Shown here in pieces: positions 52,759 to 61,950 of a DNA stretch of 64,000 nucleotides (positions are counted from its first letter, which is position 1; each line of letters starts with the position of its first letter). This stretch comes from an uncultured Acetatifactor sp. (GTDB lineage Bacteria; Bacillota; Clostridia; Lachnospirales; Lachnospiraceae). Position numbers and translations under genes: made by a program. A model generated the notes under the pieces. That model was given only the letters and a program-made list of their open reading frames with translations. It was not told where the DNA came from and made no database searches. The stretch lies in NCBI GenBank assembly GCA_910588225.1, contig CAJUQT010000003.1, positions 74,531 through 138,530 on the forward strand, read 5' to 3'.

Positions 52759-53883
52759 ATGGATTTACTGGAATTGCGTGAACAGATAGACACCATTGAC
52801 GAACAGATTGTGAAATTGTACGAGCAGCGCATGAATGTCTGCAGACAGGTGGCGGAGTACAAAATTTCCACGGGGAAGAAAGTATTTGACAGGCAGAGGG
52901 AAATGGAAAAGCTGGCGAAAGTCAGGGCATTGACCCACAATGAGTTCAACCGCTGCGGAGTGGAGGAGCTTTTTGAGCAGATTATGTCCATGAGCAGGAA
53001 GCTTCAGTATCAGCTCCTGTCGGAGAGCGGAAGTCTGGGAAAGCTGCCTTTTATCGGTGTGGATGAGCTGGAGACAGGAAAGGCCAGGGTGGTGTTCCAG
53101 GGAGCAGAAGGCGCTTATTCACAGGCGGCTATGGTAGAATATTTCGGAGATGCGGTGAACAGTTTTCATGTGGATACGTTTCGGGATGCCATGAATGCCA
53201 TAGACGAGGGCAGCGCGGATTTTGCAGTGCTTCCCATAGAGAATTCCACAGCCGGGATTGTCAGTGAAATCTATGATATGCTGCAGGAATATGAGAATTA
53301 TATCGTGGGAGAGCAGATTATTCGGATTGAGCACTGTCTTCTGGGGGTGCCGGGGGCTGCTCTGGATGACATCAGAACGGTTTATTCCCACCCACAGTCC
53401 CTGATGCAGAGTGCCCGGTACCTGGAATTGCACCACTGGCGGCAGATCAGTATGCAGAATAACGCTTTTGCGGCCCGGAAAGTGGCGGAAGAGCAGGACA
53501 GGAGCCAGGCCGCCATAGCCAGCGAATATGCGGCGGGAATTTACGGGCTGGAGGTGCTGCAGCGAAAGGTAAATCATTCCGGAACCAATTCCACCAGATT
53601 TATTATCGTTACCAATCAGAAAATATTCCGGAAGGATGCGAAGAAAGTCAGCATCTGCTTTGAGGTTCCCCATGAAAGTGGTTCTCTGTACCATATGCTG
53701 TCTCACTTTATCTATAATAATCTGAATATGACGAAAATCGAGAGTCGCCCTATTGAAGATAGGAACTGGGAGTACAGATTTTTCATTGATTTTGAAGGAA
53801 ATCTGGCGGACAGTGCGGTGAAGAACGCATTGCGGGGATTGCGGGATGAGGCGAGGAATATGAAGATTCTGGGGAATTATTAG
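52759..53883 (+). CDS. pheA: Bifunctional chorismate mutase / prephenate dehydratase
   Basis: The protein has 374 residues. Residues 1-90 are an AroQ chorismate mutase (LREQIDTIDEQIVKLYEQRM, VAEYKISTGKKVFDRQRE). Prephenate dehydratase follows from about residue 112 (VVFQGAEGAYSQAAM, VLPIENSTAGIVSEIYDML, VNHSGTNSTRFIIV with the catalytic Thr). A C-terminal ACT domain contains SGSLYHMLSHF and KIESRPIEDRNWEYRFFID, the phenylalanine-binding ESRP motif. It makes phenylpyruvate from chorismate and is feedback-inhibited by phenylalanine. GAGCCGGGTAGG precedes the start at 52759. Confidence 0.96.
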   Translation: MDLLELREQIDTIDEQIVKLYEQRMNVCRQVAEYKISTGKKVFDRQREMEKLAKVRALTHNEFNRCGVEELFEQIMSMSRKLQYQLLSESGSLGKLPFIGVDELETGKARVVFQGAEGAYSQAAMVEYFGDAVNSFHVDTFRDAMNAIDEGSADFAVLPIENSTAGIVSEIYDMLQEYENYIVGEQIIRIEHCLLGVPGAALDDIRTVYSHPQSLMQSARYLELHHWRQISMQNNAFAARKVAEEQDRSQAAIASEYAAGIYGLEVLQRKVNHSGTNSTRFIIVTNQKIFRKDAKKVSICFEVPHESGSLYHMLSHFIYNNLNMTKIESRPIEDRNWEYRFFIDFEGNLADSAVKNALRGLRDEARNMKILGNY

Positions 53884-53919
53884 GAGAGGACATTTGGTCG
53901 GAAAGGTTTGAATGCGGAT

Positions 53920-55269
53920 ATGAGACGAGAGGAATTGGTAATATACAGAGATTTTTCGAGGGGGAGTGATAAACTTCTGATCTATGTGGAAAATCTGGTG
54001 ATGAAGTATGAGGATGGAATTCCGGAAAAGCCGGCGGCATTTGGTCCGAATTCCATGAGAAGTATGGCGGGAGATTTCTATGAATGTATCCACGAACTGA
54101 TTGCACAGGCGGGGAATTACGGGTTTCATGGCAATCTGTGGCACTGCTATCTGACCCATCTGCTGGTGACCAGTGAGAACGGCTACAGCCGGGCCTGTGA
54201 GCTGCGGGGAAAAGTGGAAGGAACCATTAACGAGGCGGTCCTTCATGACATGGAAATCTTCAGAGAGTTTTTTGATTATGATTTCGGGCCCCTATGTGAG
54301 AAACTTCATGTGACGGAATTTTCCATGGTGGAACATTATGAGGGCAGCAGGGAGGAAACAGGAGTTTACAATGTTCGAATCTGTGAGTGTATCTGCAGAC
54401 TGGCGGAGGCGCTCGGCAGATGCGGCAGCGCTGAAGAGATGAAGGATATTCTGACGGAATTTTATGGCAGATACGGGGTGGGAAGATTCGGACTGCACAA
54501 GTGTTTTCGGATTGACAGAGGGAAGATGGGCGAGATGTGCATAGAGCCGATTCCACGCATCACTCATGTTAAGCTGGACGACCTGGTGGGGTATGAGATT
54601 CAGAAGAAGAAGCTCATTGACAATACAGAGGCATTCGTGGCGGGAAGACGTGCCAACAACTGTCTGCTCTTTGGAGATGCGGGCACGGGAAAATCCTCCT
54701 GTATCAAGGCAATTGCCAATGAGTATTATGACAGAGGACTGCGTGTCATTGAGGTATATAAGCATCAGTTTCAAGATCTCAACGAGGTGATTACCCGGGT
54801 GAAAGGACGTAACTATAAATTCATCATTTTCATGGATGATCTGAGCTTTGAAGATTTTGAGATTGAATATAAATATTTGAAAGCCGTCATTGAGGGCGGA
54901 TTGGAGAAAAGGCCGGAAAATATTCTCATTTATGCCACTTCCAACAGACGACATCTGATTCGGGAGAATTATGGGGATAAAACGGAAGACGGACATTTTC
55001 CGGAGGTAAGACAGGATATGCACACCAGTGACACAGTTCAGGAAAAGCTGTCTCTGGCATATCGCTTCGGCGTCACTATCTATTTCGGCACACCGGACAA
55101 GAAGCAGTTCCAGGGTATTGTAAAAGCGCTGGCAGAGAGAAATGGCGTGGCCATGTCGGAAGAAGAGCTGCTGCTGGAGGCCAATAAATGGGAATTGTCC
55201 CACGGAGGCCTTTCCGGCCGTACGGCCCAGCAGTTTATTGATTATATCTGCGGGACACTGCAGGACTAA
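53920..55269 (+). CDS. DUF815-family AAA ATPase
   Basis: The protein has 449 residues from ATG 53920; a TTG at 53908 is the alternative, and neither has a textbook ribosome site. The first 210 residues are helical. The ATPase domain has LDDLVGYEIQKKKLIDNTEA, Walker A LLFGDAGTGKSSCIKA and Walker B-like FIIFMDDLSFEDFE, then IYATSNRRHLIRENYGD, a DUF815 hallmark. The family is cytosolic and of unknown role. It follows pheA by 36 bp and may be co-transcribed with it. Confidence 0.85.
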   Translation: MRREELVIYRDFSRGSDKLLIYVENLVMKYEDGIPEKPAAFGPNSMRSMAGDFYECIHELIAQAGNYGFHGNLWHCYLTHLLVTSENGYSRACELRGKVEGTINEAVLHDMEIFREFFDYDFGPLCEKLHVTEFSMVEHYEGSREETGVYNVRICECICRLAEALGRCGSAEEMKDILTEFYGRYGVGRFGLHKCFRIDRGKMGEMCIEPIPRITHVKLDDLVGYEIQKKKLIDNTEAFVAGRRANNCLLFGDAGTGKSSCIKAIANEYYDRGLRVIEVYKHQFQDLNEVITRVKGRNYKFIIFMDDLSFEDFEIEYKYLKAVIEGGLEKRPENILIYATSNRRHLIRENYGDKTEDGHFPEVRQDMHTSDTVQEKLSLAYRFGVTIYFGTPDKKQFQGIVKALAERNGVAMSEEELLLEANKWELSHGGLSGRTAQQFIDYICGTLQD

Positions 55270-55466
55270 AAGTCAGCAGCCCCAATGAACAATGCCTGGA
55301 AGAATTTACGGACACAAGGTGGCCGGGAATTCTTCCTTGAGGGGCATTGGAAATTGGGCAGCGGAACTAAAAGCCAGCAGCCCCAATGAACAATGCCTGG
55401 AAGAATTTACGAACACAATGTGGCCGGGAATTCTTCCTTGAGGGGCATTGGAAATTGGGCAGCGGA
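55265..55466 (+). repeat. Two tandem 101-bp copies of a nested-hairpin element
   Basis: Copies at 55265-55365 and 55366-55466 differ at only three positions, and a third copy begins (ACTAAAA) before the ppx ribosome site. Each folds as nested stems: CCCAAT/ATTGGG, AATGCC/GGCATT and GGAAGAATT/AATTCTTCC. All three differences fall in the loop or outside the stems, so pairing is preserved. There is no T-run. It lies between the DUF815 gene and the polyphosphate genes. Confidence 0.85.
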
Positions 55467-55492
55467 ACTAAAATAATGAGGAGGTGAACCAG

Positions 55493-57034
55493 GTGACCGT
55501 CAGAACTTTTGCGGCAATTGATGTGGGCAGCTATGAGCTGACCATTAAAATATTTGAATTTTCAGGGAAAAACAGTATGCGGGAAATTGACTGTGTGAGT
55601 AAGCGGCTGGATTTAGGGGCGGATACCTTTGCCATGGGCAAGATCAGCAACGAGAAGATGGACGAACTCTGCCGGACGCTGAAGGATTTTTCCGATATTA
55701 TGAAGTCTTACAGGGTGGTGGGCTATAAGGCTTACGGCACCAGTGCTATCCGGGAGACGAAGAACACCACTATCGTTCAGGACCAGATTGCCCAGCGCAC
55801 GGGAATCAAAGTGGAGACTCTGGGTAATTCGGAGCAGCGGTTTCTGGATTATAAATCCGTGGCTTCCAAAGGAGAGAGCTTTCGGAAGATTATAGAGGAG
55901 AAAACGGCCATTCTGGATATTGGAGGAGGGAGCATTCAGCTGTCACTGTTTGACAAGGACACGCTGGTATCCACGCAGAATCTGCGACTTGGTGTACTGC
56001 GGCTGCAGGATTATCTGAACCGTTTCTCGGTGAAAAGCTCTCAGACAGAGGAGCTGATCAACGAGATGGCCATGGCCCGGCTGGATACATATAAGAAGCT
56101 CTATCTGAACAATAAGGAGATTCGGAATCTGATTGTGGTGGATGATTATCTCAGCCCCTGGGCAGTGCGGCGGAGCGGAAAGGATGCGGGAAGGACTTTT
56201 CTGGACAGAGCGGAATTCCTGCGCATTTTTGAAGTGCTGCGCAGTAAGAATCCGGCGCAGATTGCCGGTTATATGGATATTTCGGAGGAGCGGGTCCCGC
56301 TGTTGTTCATCAGTGCAGTCCTGATTAAATATATTGCGGAGATGATGGGAATTGAGCGTGTCTGGCTGCCGGGAGTGACACTCTGTGACGGAATTGCCTA
56401 TGAATACGCGGAAAAAATCAAAATGTTCCAGGGAGAGCATGATTTCGAAGAAGATATTATCGCCTGTGCCGTCAATATCAGCAAGCGCTATATGGGAAGC
56501 CGAAAACGTTCGGAGATACTGGAAAATTTTACAATGACCATCTTTGACAGTATGAAAAAGGTCCATGGCCTGGGGAAACGGGAGCGGCTTTATCTGCGGC
56601 TGGCTGCCATTCTGCATGACTGCGGCAAATACATCAGTATGGTGAATATTGGGGAGACTTCATTTCAGATTGTCATGGCTACGGAAATCATCGGTCTGTC
56701 TCAGCAGGAGAGAGAGATTGTAGCCAATGTGGTGCGCTTTAATCATAGTAAATTTGTCTATAACGCTCAGGAAGCCAGTCTGGACTGGAACCGGGAATCC
56801 TTCCTGATGGTAGCCAAGCTGACGGCTATACTGCGGCTGGCCAACAGTCTGGACAGAAGCCATAAGCAGAAGCTGAAGGGCCTGAAGGCAGTTTTAAAGG
56901 AGAATCAGCTGGTGCTGACTGTGGACACACAGGAGGATATCACTTTGGAAAAGGGCTTTTTTGAAGCAAATGGGGACTTTTTCAAGGAAGTATTCAGCGT
57001 GGAACCTGTATTGAAGCAGAGAAAAATATTTTAA
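55493..57034 (+). CDS. ppx: Exopolyphosphatase (Ppx/GppA) with C-terminal HD domain
   Basis: The protein has 513 residues from GTG 55493; GAGGAGG at 55478-55484 sits 8 bp upstream, while the in-frame GTG at 55484 overlaps that site. The actin-like ATPase-fold core shows AAIDVGSYELTIKIFEF, YKAYGTSAIRETKN and AILDIGGGSIQLSLF. An HD-type domain follows (LAAILHDCGKYISMVN). It releases phosphate from polyphosphate ends or cleaves pppGpp. It is adjacent to ppk1, the classic pairing for polyphosphate turnover. Confidence 0.92.
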   Translation: MTVRTFAAIDVGSYELTIKIFEFSGKNSMREIDCVSKRLDLGADTFAMGKISNEKMDELCRTLKDFSDIMKSYRVVGYKAYGTSAIRETKNTTIVQDQIAQRTGIKVETLGNSEQRFLDYKSVASKGESFRKIIEEKTAILDIGGGSIQLSLFDKDTLVSTQNLRLGVLRLQDYLNRFSVKSSQTEELINEMAMARLDTYKKLYLNNKEIRNLIVVDDYLSPWAVRRSGKDAGRTFLDRAEFLRIFEVLRSKNPAQIAGYMDISEERVPLLFISAVLIKYIAEMMGIERVWLPGVTLCDGIAYEYAEKIKMFQGEHDFEEDIIACAVNISKRYMGSRKRSEILENFTMTIFDSMKKVHGLGKRERLYLRLAAILHDCGKYISMVNIGETSFQIVMATEIIGLSQQEREIVANVVRFNHSKFVYNAQEASLDWNRESFLMVAKLTAILRLANSLDRSHKQKLKGLKAVLKENQLVLTVDTQEDITLEKGFFEANGDFFKEVFSVEPVLKQRKIF

Positions 57035-57052
57035 GACGGGGTGAGGAAAATT

Positions 57053-59185
57053 ATGGGTGAAATCGATTTTTACGATCCGAAATATTACACGAACAGAGAA
57101 ATCAGCTGGATTTTGTTTGATCAGAGAGTATTGAACGAGGCGCGGGATAAGACGATCCCGTTGTTTGAACGCCTGAAATTTTTAAGCATTACAGCCAGCA
57201 ATCTGGATGAATTTTTTATGATTCGGGTGGCGTCTCTGAAGGATATGGTCAATGCAAAGTATCAGAAGCCGGATATAGCGGGACTGACGCCTCAGGAACA
57301 GCTGGACCTTCTGGATGTGGCAATTCACGAACTGGTAGATCTGCAGTACACCACATATAATCGCTCTCTTATGCCAAAACTGAAACAGAACGGCCTGCAG
57401 ATTATCCGCAGATATGAAGATCTGACCAGGAAGGAAGCGGAATTTGCGGATAAGTATTTTGAGGAAAATGTATACCCTGTATTGACGCCAATGGCGGTAG
57501 ATTCTTCCAGGCCCTTTCCGCTGATACGCAATAAGACCCTGAACATCGCGGCGTTGGTGCACAAGAAAGAAAAGGGCAGTGAGCTGGAATTTGCTACCGT
57601 GCAGGTGCCCGGGGTGCTCAGCCGCATTGTGGAGCTGCCCACTAACGGCGGAGCGCGCAAGATTATTTTCCTGGAGGAAATTATCGAACGGAATATGCAC
57701 AAGCTTTTTCTGAATTATGACATTGTGTGCGCATACCCGTTTAGGATAATGCGGAATGCTGATCTGACGATTGAGGAGGATGAGGCTGCAGATCTGCTGA
57801 AGGAAATTGAGAAGCAGCTGAAGAAGCGCCAGTGGGGAGAAGCCATTCGACTGGAAGTGGCGGCTCACTGTGATAAAAGACTGCTGAAAATCCTTCGGGA
57901 TGAACTGCATATAGAGGAGCATAACATTTATACTATAGATGGTCCGCTGGATCTGACGGTGCTGATGAAGCTGTACGGGCTGGAAGGATTCGGGCATCTG
58001 AAGTCGCCGAAGCATATTCCACAGCAGGTGCCGCAGCTTCCTCCCGGGAGCAGAATATTTGACGAGATTCGGAAAAACGATATCCTTCTGCACCATCCTT
58101 ACCAGACATTTGAACCGGTGGTGGAATTTATCCGTCAGGCGGCAAGGGATCCGGAAGTGCTGGCCATTAAGCAGACCCTGTATCGGGTCAGCGGCAATTC
58201 TCCCATCATTGCAGCGCTGGCCCAGGCCGCGGAGAACGGAAAGCAGGTGACAGTTCTGGTGGAGCTGAAGGCCCGCTTTGACGAAGAGAACAATATTGTG
58301 TGGGCGAGGATGCTGGAGAAGGCAGGCTGCCATGTAATCTATGGCCTGGTGGGGCTGAAGACCCACAGCAAGATTACGCTGGTGGTGCGCAGAGAAGAGG
58401 ATGGCATCAGGCGCTATGTACATCTGGGAACCGGGAATTACAATGATGCCACGGCTAAGCTGTATACAGATATCGGACTGCTGACCTGCTCTGAGGCCAT
58501 CGGGGAGGATGCCACTGCAGTATTCAACATGCTGTCGGGATATTCCGAGCCTCTGGTGTGGAATAAGCTGTCTCTGGCGCCGCTGTGGCTGAAAAAGCGT
58601 TTCTGTTATCTGATTGAGCGGGAGAAAAAATATGCACTGGATGGAAGGCCGGCCCATATCATTGCCAAGATGAATTCTCTCTGTGATCAGGACATTATTG
58701 CATCCCTGTATGCCGCGTCGGCGGCAGGTGTCAAAATAGACCTGATTGTCCGGGGAATCTGCTGCCTGAAGACAGGAATCAAAGGTGTCAGCGAGAATAT
58801 TACGGTCCGTTCGATTGTAGGTGATTTTCTGGAGCACAGCAGAATTTTCTATTTTGAGAATGATGAACATTATGAAATTTACTGTGGCAGCGCTGACTGG
58901 ATGCCCCGCAATCTGGAGCGGCGTGTGGAAATCCTGTTCCCTGTGGACAGACCGGAGCTGAAGGAGAGATTGCTGCATATATTGCAGAGCCAGCTGAAAG
59001 ATAATGTAAAGGCTTCGGTACTGCGGGGGGACGGCTCTTATGAGCGGGCCAGCAAGAGAGGACAGCAGTTGTGCTGGTCCCAGAAGGAATTCTGTACGGA
59101 AGCCATTGCAGAGGCGAAAGCAGCGTTTGAGGAGGACAGCCGAACTACCAGAACTTTTGTGCCGGAGATCCATCACGAGTCGTAA
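57053..59185 (+). CDS. ppk1: Polyphosphate kinase 1
   Basis: The protein has 710 residues from ATG 57053 (GGTGAGG upstream), full length. The N-terminal domain has REISWILFDQRVLNEARDKT and SITASNLDEFFMIRVASLKD. The catalytic core has the phosphorylated histidine H438 in GLKTHSKITLVV, then YVHLGTGNYNDATAKLYTD and the second C-terminal PLD-like lobe with IYCGSADWMPRNLERRVEIL. It extends polyphosphate from ATP reversibly. ppx ends 18 bp upstream, so the pair forms one operon. Confidence 0.96.
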   Translation: MGEIDFYDPKYYTNREISWILFDQRVLNEARDKTIPLFERLKFLSITASNLDEFFMIRVASLKDMVNAKYQKPDIAGLTPQEQLDLLDVAIHELVDLQYTTYNRSLMPKLKQNGLQIIRRYEDLTRKEAEFADKYFEENVYPVLTPMAVDSSRPFPLIRNKTLNIAALVHKKEKGSELEFATVQVPGVLSRIVELPTNGGARKIIFLEEIIERNMHKLFLNYDIVCAYPFRIMRNADLTIEEDEAADLLKEIEKQLKKRQWGEAIRLEVAAHCDKRLLKILRDELHIEEHNIYTIDGPLDLTVLMKLYGLEGFGHLKSPKHIPQQVPQLPPGSRIFDEIRKNDILLHHPYQTFEPVVEFIRQAARDPEVLAIKQTLYRVSGNSPIIAALAQAAENGKQVTVLVELKARFDEENNIVWARMLEKAGCHVIYGLVGLKTHSKITLVVRREEDGIRRYVHLGTGNYNDATAKLYTDIGLLTCSEAIGEDATAVFNMLSGYSEPLVWNKLSLAPLWLKKRFCYLIEREKKYALDGRPAHIIAKMNSLCDQDIIASLYAASAAGVKIDLIVRGICCLKTGIKGVSENITVRSIVGDFLEHSRIFYFENDEHYEIYCGSADWMPRNLERRVEILFPVDRPELKERLLHILQSQLKDNVKASVLRGDGSYERASKRGQQLCWSQKEFCTEAIAEAKAAFEEDSRTTRTFVPEIHHES

Positions 59186-59292
59186 CGGTGTTATAAATTT
59201 CAAGTATCCCCATGCTTCAGGCTGCTCTACTATGCATGAAAGTAGGGCAAGAAAGGGATTTATAAAGATTTTTACAGTAACAGGAGGCGGAG

Positions 59293-59886
59293 ATGAGAAT
59301 CATACTGGCATCGGCGTCGCCCCGCAGGCGGGAGCTGCTGACGCAGATAGGAATTGATTTTGAAGTCAGAGTAAGTCATATGGAAGAGAAAACGTCCGTA
59401 TCGGAACCTGCTTTGATGGTAGAGGAGCTTGCGCGGCAGAAAGCGGAGACAGTGCTTGCGCTTTTGGAGGCCACCGACGAAGAGGTTCTGGTGATCGGCG
59501 CGGATACGGTGGTGGCTTTGGAGGGAAATATTCTGGGCAAGCCTGCGGATGAAGCACAGGCTTGTGAAATGCTGAGGGGGCTTTCCGGGAAAACTCATGA
59601 AGTGTATACAGGCGTGGCACTGCTGCTTCGAAAGAATGGCAGGGAAGAACGGATTATATGGCGCAAGGTGTTCCATGAAGTGACAAAAGTGAGATTTTAT
59701 CCATTGACAGAAGCGGAGATAGCTGCCTATGTGGCGGCAGGAGAGAGTATGGATAAGGCAGGGGCCTATGGAATCCAGGGGATTTTTGCCAGATATGTCA
59801 GAAGGATAGAGGGTGATTACAATAACGTGGTGGGGCTGCCGGTGAGCAGACTCTATCAGGAGGCAAAGGAGTGGACGGAATGGTGA
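59293..59886 (+). CDS. maf: Maf-family nucleotide pyrophosphatase
   Basis: The protein has 197 residues and GGAGGCGGAG upstream. The Maf signature is at the start (ILASASPRRRELLTQIGIDF), then IGADTVVALEGNILGKP with the catalytic Asp and SGKTHEVYTGVAL. The family hydrolyses dTTP, UTP and modified nucleoside triphosphates to monophosphates, and has been linked to septum inhibition. Its last 7 bp overlap the following HAD gene. Confidence 0.93.
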   Translation: MRIILASASPRRRELLTQIGIDFEVRVSHMEEKTSVSEPALMVEELARQKAETVLALLEATDEEVLVIGADTVVALEGNILGKPADEAQACEMLRGLSGKTHEVYTGVALLLRKNGREERIIWRKVFHEVTKVRFYPLTEAEIAAYVAAGESMDKAGAYGIQGIFARYVRRIEGDYNNVVGLPVSRLYQEAKEWTEW

Positions 59887-60536
59887 AGAAAGCGGTAATT
59901 TTTGATTTGGACGGAACACTTTCCGATTCCATTCACAGTATTAAATACAGCGGGGACCGAACCATGGAGCATTTCGGATATGGTCCTTTTTCTGTGGAAC
60001 AATATAAATATTTCATTGGAGACGGGGCGGCGAATCTGGTCAGACGCGCACTGGCAGCAGGCGGAGACAGGGAGCTTGTGCATTTCGAAGAGGCCTATGC
60101 CCTTTACAGAGAAATATTCAGGGAAAACTGTATGTATCGCGTGCGGCCGTATGAGGGGATTCCGGAATTGCTGGCGGCATTAAAAGCCCAGGAGATAAAA
60201 CTTGCGGTGCTTTCCAATAAGCCTCATGCGGAGACCGTCAATGTAATTGAAACGTTGTTCGGAAAAAAGTACTTTGACGCGATACAGGGGCAGAAGGAAG
60301 ATGTTCCAATCAAGCCAAGTCCGGAAGGAGTTTTCCGGATACTGGAGCAGATTGGACTGACGGCGGCAAATACACTGTATCTGGGAGATACAGCCACCGA
60401 TATGAAGACAGGAAAAAATGCTGATATTTTTACTGTAGGTGCGCTCTGGGGGTTCAGGAAGCGTGAGGAACTGGAAGAAGGAGGAGCAAATGCGGTAATT
60501 GAATATCCACTTGAATTATTACGATATACAGAATGA
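59880..60536 (+). CDS. HAD phosphatase, phosphoglycolate-phosphatase-like
   Basis: The protein has 218 residues from ATG 59880, with AAGGAG 8 bp upstream inside the maf gene. HAD motif I is IFDLDGTLSDS (nucleophile D8-x-D10 region), motif II LAVLSNKPH, motif III KPSPEGVFRILE, and motif IV YLGDTATDMKTGKNA. A helical C1 cap lies between I and II, as in Gph/PpaX. It probably dephosphorylates phosphoglycolate or a related small phosphate ester. It is translationally coupled to maf. Confidence 0.88.
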   Translation: MVKKAVIFDLDGTLSDSIHSIKYSGDRTMEHFGYGPFSVEQYKYFIGDGAANLVRRALAAGGDRELVHFEEAYALYREIFRENCMYRVRPYEGIPELLAALKAQEIKLAVLSNKPHAETVNVIETLFGKKYFDAIQGQKEDVPIKPSPEGVFRILEQIGLTAANTLYLGDTATDMKTGKNADIFTVGALWGFRKREELEEGGANAVIEYPLELLRYTE

Positions 60537-60621
60537 TTGCATTTCTGTATTGACATGGATTCTTAGTCGTATTATTATGTGTGCAAGAGCATGAACTTCT
60601 GGAAAGAAAGGAGGGTAAAAA

Positions 60622-60882
60622 ATGCAGTTTGACGACGATGTGTTGGAGTGTTTTCTGGAAAATCAGCTGCAGCTTTTTCCCAGAGAGGTTGCAGAAACCC
60701 TTGAGGAAGCTGAGCACTTTTTAGACGACTCCATGGCTGTTGTAGTCAACTCTGTTGCAGAAGTGGTTCAGTACTTCGAGGATGAAGGCATCGACATTGA
60801 AGGTGCAATGGATGAAGAGATTCTTGATGCGGACGAAGTGTTTGACATCGGCGACGGCAGATATCTGATTGTGACAGTCTGA
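60622..60882 (+). CDS. Small acidic conserved protein of unknown function
   Basis: The protein has 86 residues, with AAGGAGG 12 bp before ATG 60622. It is strongly acidic (PREVAETLEEAEHFLDDSM, EVVQYFEDEGIDIEGAMDEE, DADEVFDIGDGRYLIVTV). The pattern of a conserved PEEAEEFL-type helix and a final DGRYLVV strand occurs in short clostridial proteins sometimes called glyoxalase without good reason. No metal site or catalytic motif is apparent. A clear terminator follows 27 bp after the stop. Confidence 0.7.
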   Translation: MQFDDDVLECFLENQLQLFPREVAETLEEAEHFLDDSMAVVVNSVAEVVQYFEDEGIDIEGAMDEEILDADEVFDIGDGRYLIVTV

Positions 60883-60908
60883 AGATCAGAAGGTAAAATG
60901 ATAAAAAT

Positions 60909-60934
60909 GGCAGGAAAAATTCCTGCCGTTTTTT
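60909..60934 (+). terminator. Rho-independent terminator of the small acidic protein gene
   Basis: GGCAGGAA (60909-60916) and TTCCTGCC (60920-60927) form a perfect 8-bp stem with an AAA loop, followed by GTTTTTT. Confidence 0.9.
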
Positions 60935-61068
60935 GTGGTGCGTCTGCACATGGAAGCTGACTGCTAAAGTAACTGCAAGCCGTGAAGTGAGCGGAGAGGG
61001 AGAAAATCTTCCCTGCTCTATTTAGGAATGCTCGAAAAACAGGAACCTCAAGCAGAGCAGGAAGAAAT

Positions 61069-61950
61069 TCATAGATTTCTGCGTGAAATAAAATTATTAA
61101 TAGCATCCAGAACGGAATAGGGAACAAATAATTTCCCATAGCCGGAGGCCAGATCCAGACCAGGCTTGTTGGAGCCATGAAAATCACTGCCTCCGCTGAT
61201 GAGCAGGCCGTATCTGGAAGCCAGTGCGCGCATCCGGCGCTCCTCTGCATCATTGTAAGTACTGTAAATGGCTTCCAAACCTGCCAGTCCGCTTTCCTGT
61301 AGCTTTTGAATCAGAATCTCCAGCTGCCCGGTACTCATATGGTAGAGAACTGGATGAGCAAGTATGGGGACACCTCCGGATTCCAGTACAAGCTTTACGG
61401 CCTGAACAGGGGTGATTTTTTCCCGTGGGACATAGCAGGGACAACAATCTCCAATATAGCGTTCGAATGCTTCTGTCATACTGGAAATGTAACCGTGATT
61501 CAGCATGTATCTGGCATAGTGGGCTCTGGTGACTACCGCATCGGGGAATTCCGCAAGAAGCGCCTCATAAGTGATGGAAATACCTGCTTTCTGAAGCAGA
61601 TCGCACATTTTCCGGTTCCTGGCAGTTCTGGAATCCACAAAAGCCCGGAGATGCCTGTGGAAGGCTTCTTTTTGATAATCAATATATAATCCCAAAATAT
61701 GGATATCTTTTCCCTCATATTCAGTTGAAAATTCGATACCGGGTATGACCTCCGGCACTTTCTCCGGAGAAGAGAGAGAGGCTCGGAGTCCGTCGGCATA
61801 TTTTATGGCTTCATCCAGGCCCTCTATCGTATCGTGATCCGTCAGTGCAAATGCCGCCAGTCCTTTTTCCATGGCATAATCCACCAGTTCTGCGGGAGTA
61901 AAGGTACCGTCGGAACGAGTGGAATGTACATGTAAATCAATTGTCTGCAT
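61069..61950 (-). CDS. PHP-domain phosphoesterase
   Basis: The protein has 293 residues from ATG 61950, whose TGATG overlap with the ABC-F stop couples the two. The PHP metal motifs are present in order: DLHVHSTRSDG, ALTDHDTIEG, GIEFSTEYEG, ITRAHYAR-like VVTRAHYARY, PILAHPVLY and GGSDFHGSNKPG. The layout matches the YciV/RNase AM-type phosphoesterases, which remove 3' or 5' phosphates from nucleotides or trim RNA ends. No polymerase domain is attached. Confidence 0.85.
   Translation of the reverse strand: MQTIDLHVHSTRSDGTFTPAELVDYAMEKGLAAFALTDHDTIEGLDEAIKYADGLRASLSSPEKVPEVIPGIEFSTEYEGKDIHILGLYIDYQKEAFHRHLRAFVDSRTARNRKMCDLLQKAGISITYEALLAEFPDAVVTRAHYARYMLNHGYISSMTEAFERYIGDCCPCYVPREKITPVQAVKLVLESGGVPILAHPVLYHMSTGQLEILIQKLQESGLAGLEAIYSTYNDAEERRMRALASRYGLLISGGSDFHGSNKPGLDLASGYGKLFVPYSVLDAINNFISRRNL

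Noticed and set aside
54373..54390. tRNA-like GTTCGAATC string
   Set aside because: It lies inside the DUF815 ATPase gene, with no acceptor or D-arm around it.
55265..55466. CRISPR-like array before ppx
   Set aside because: Only two contiguous 101-bp units without variable spacers; it is a tandem duplication of a palindromic element.
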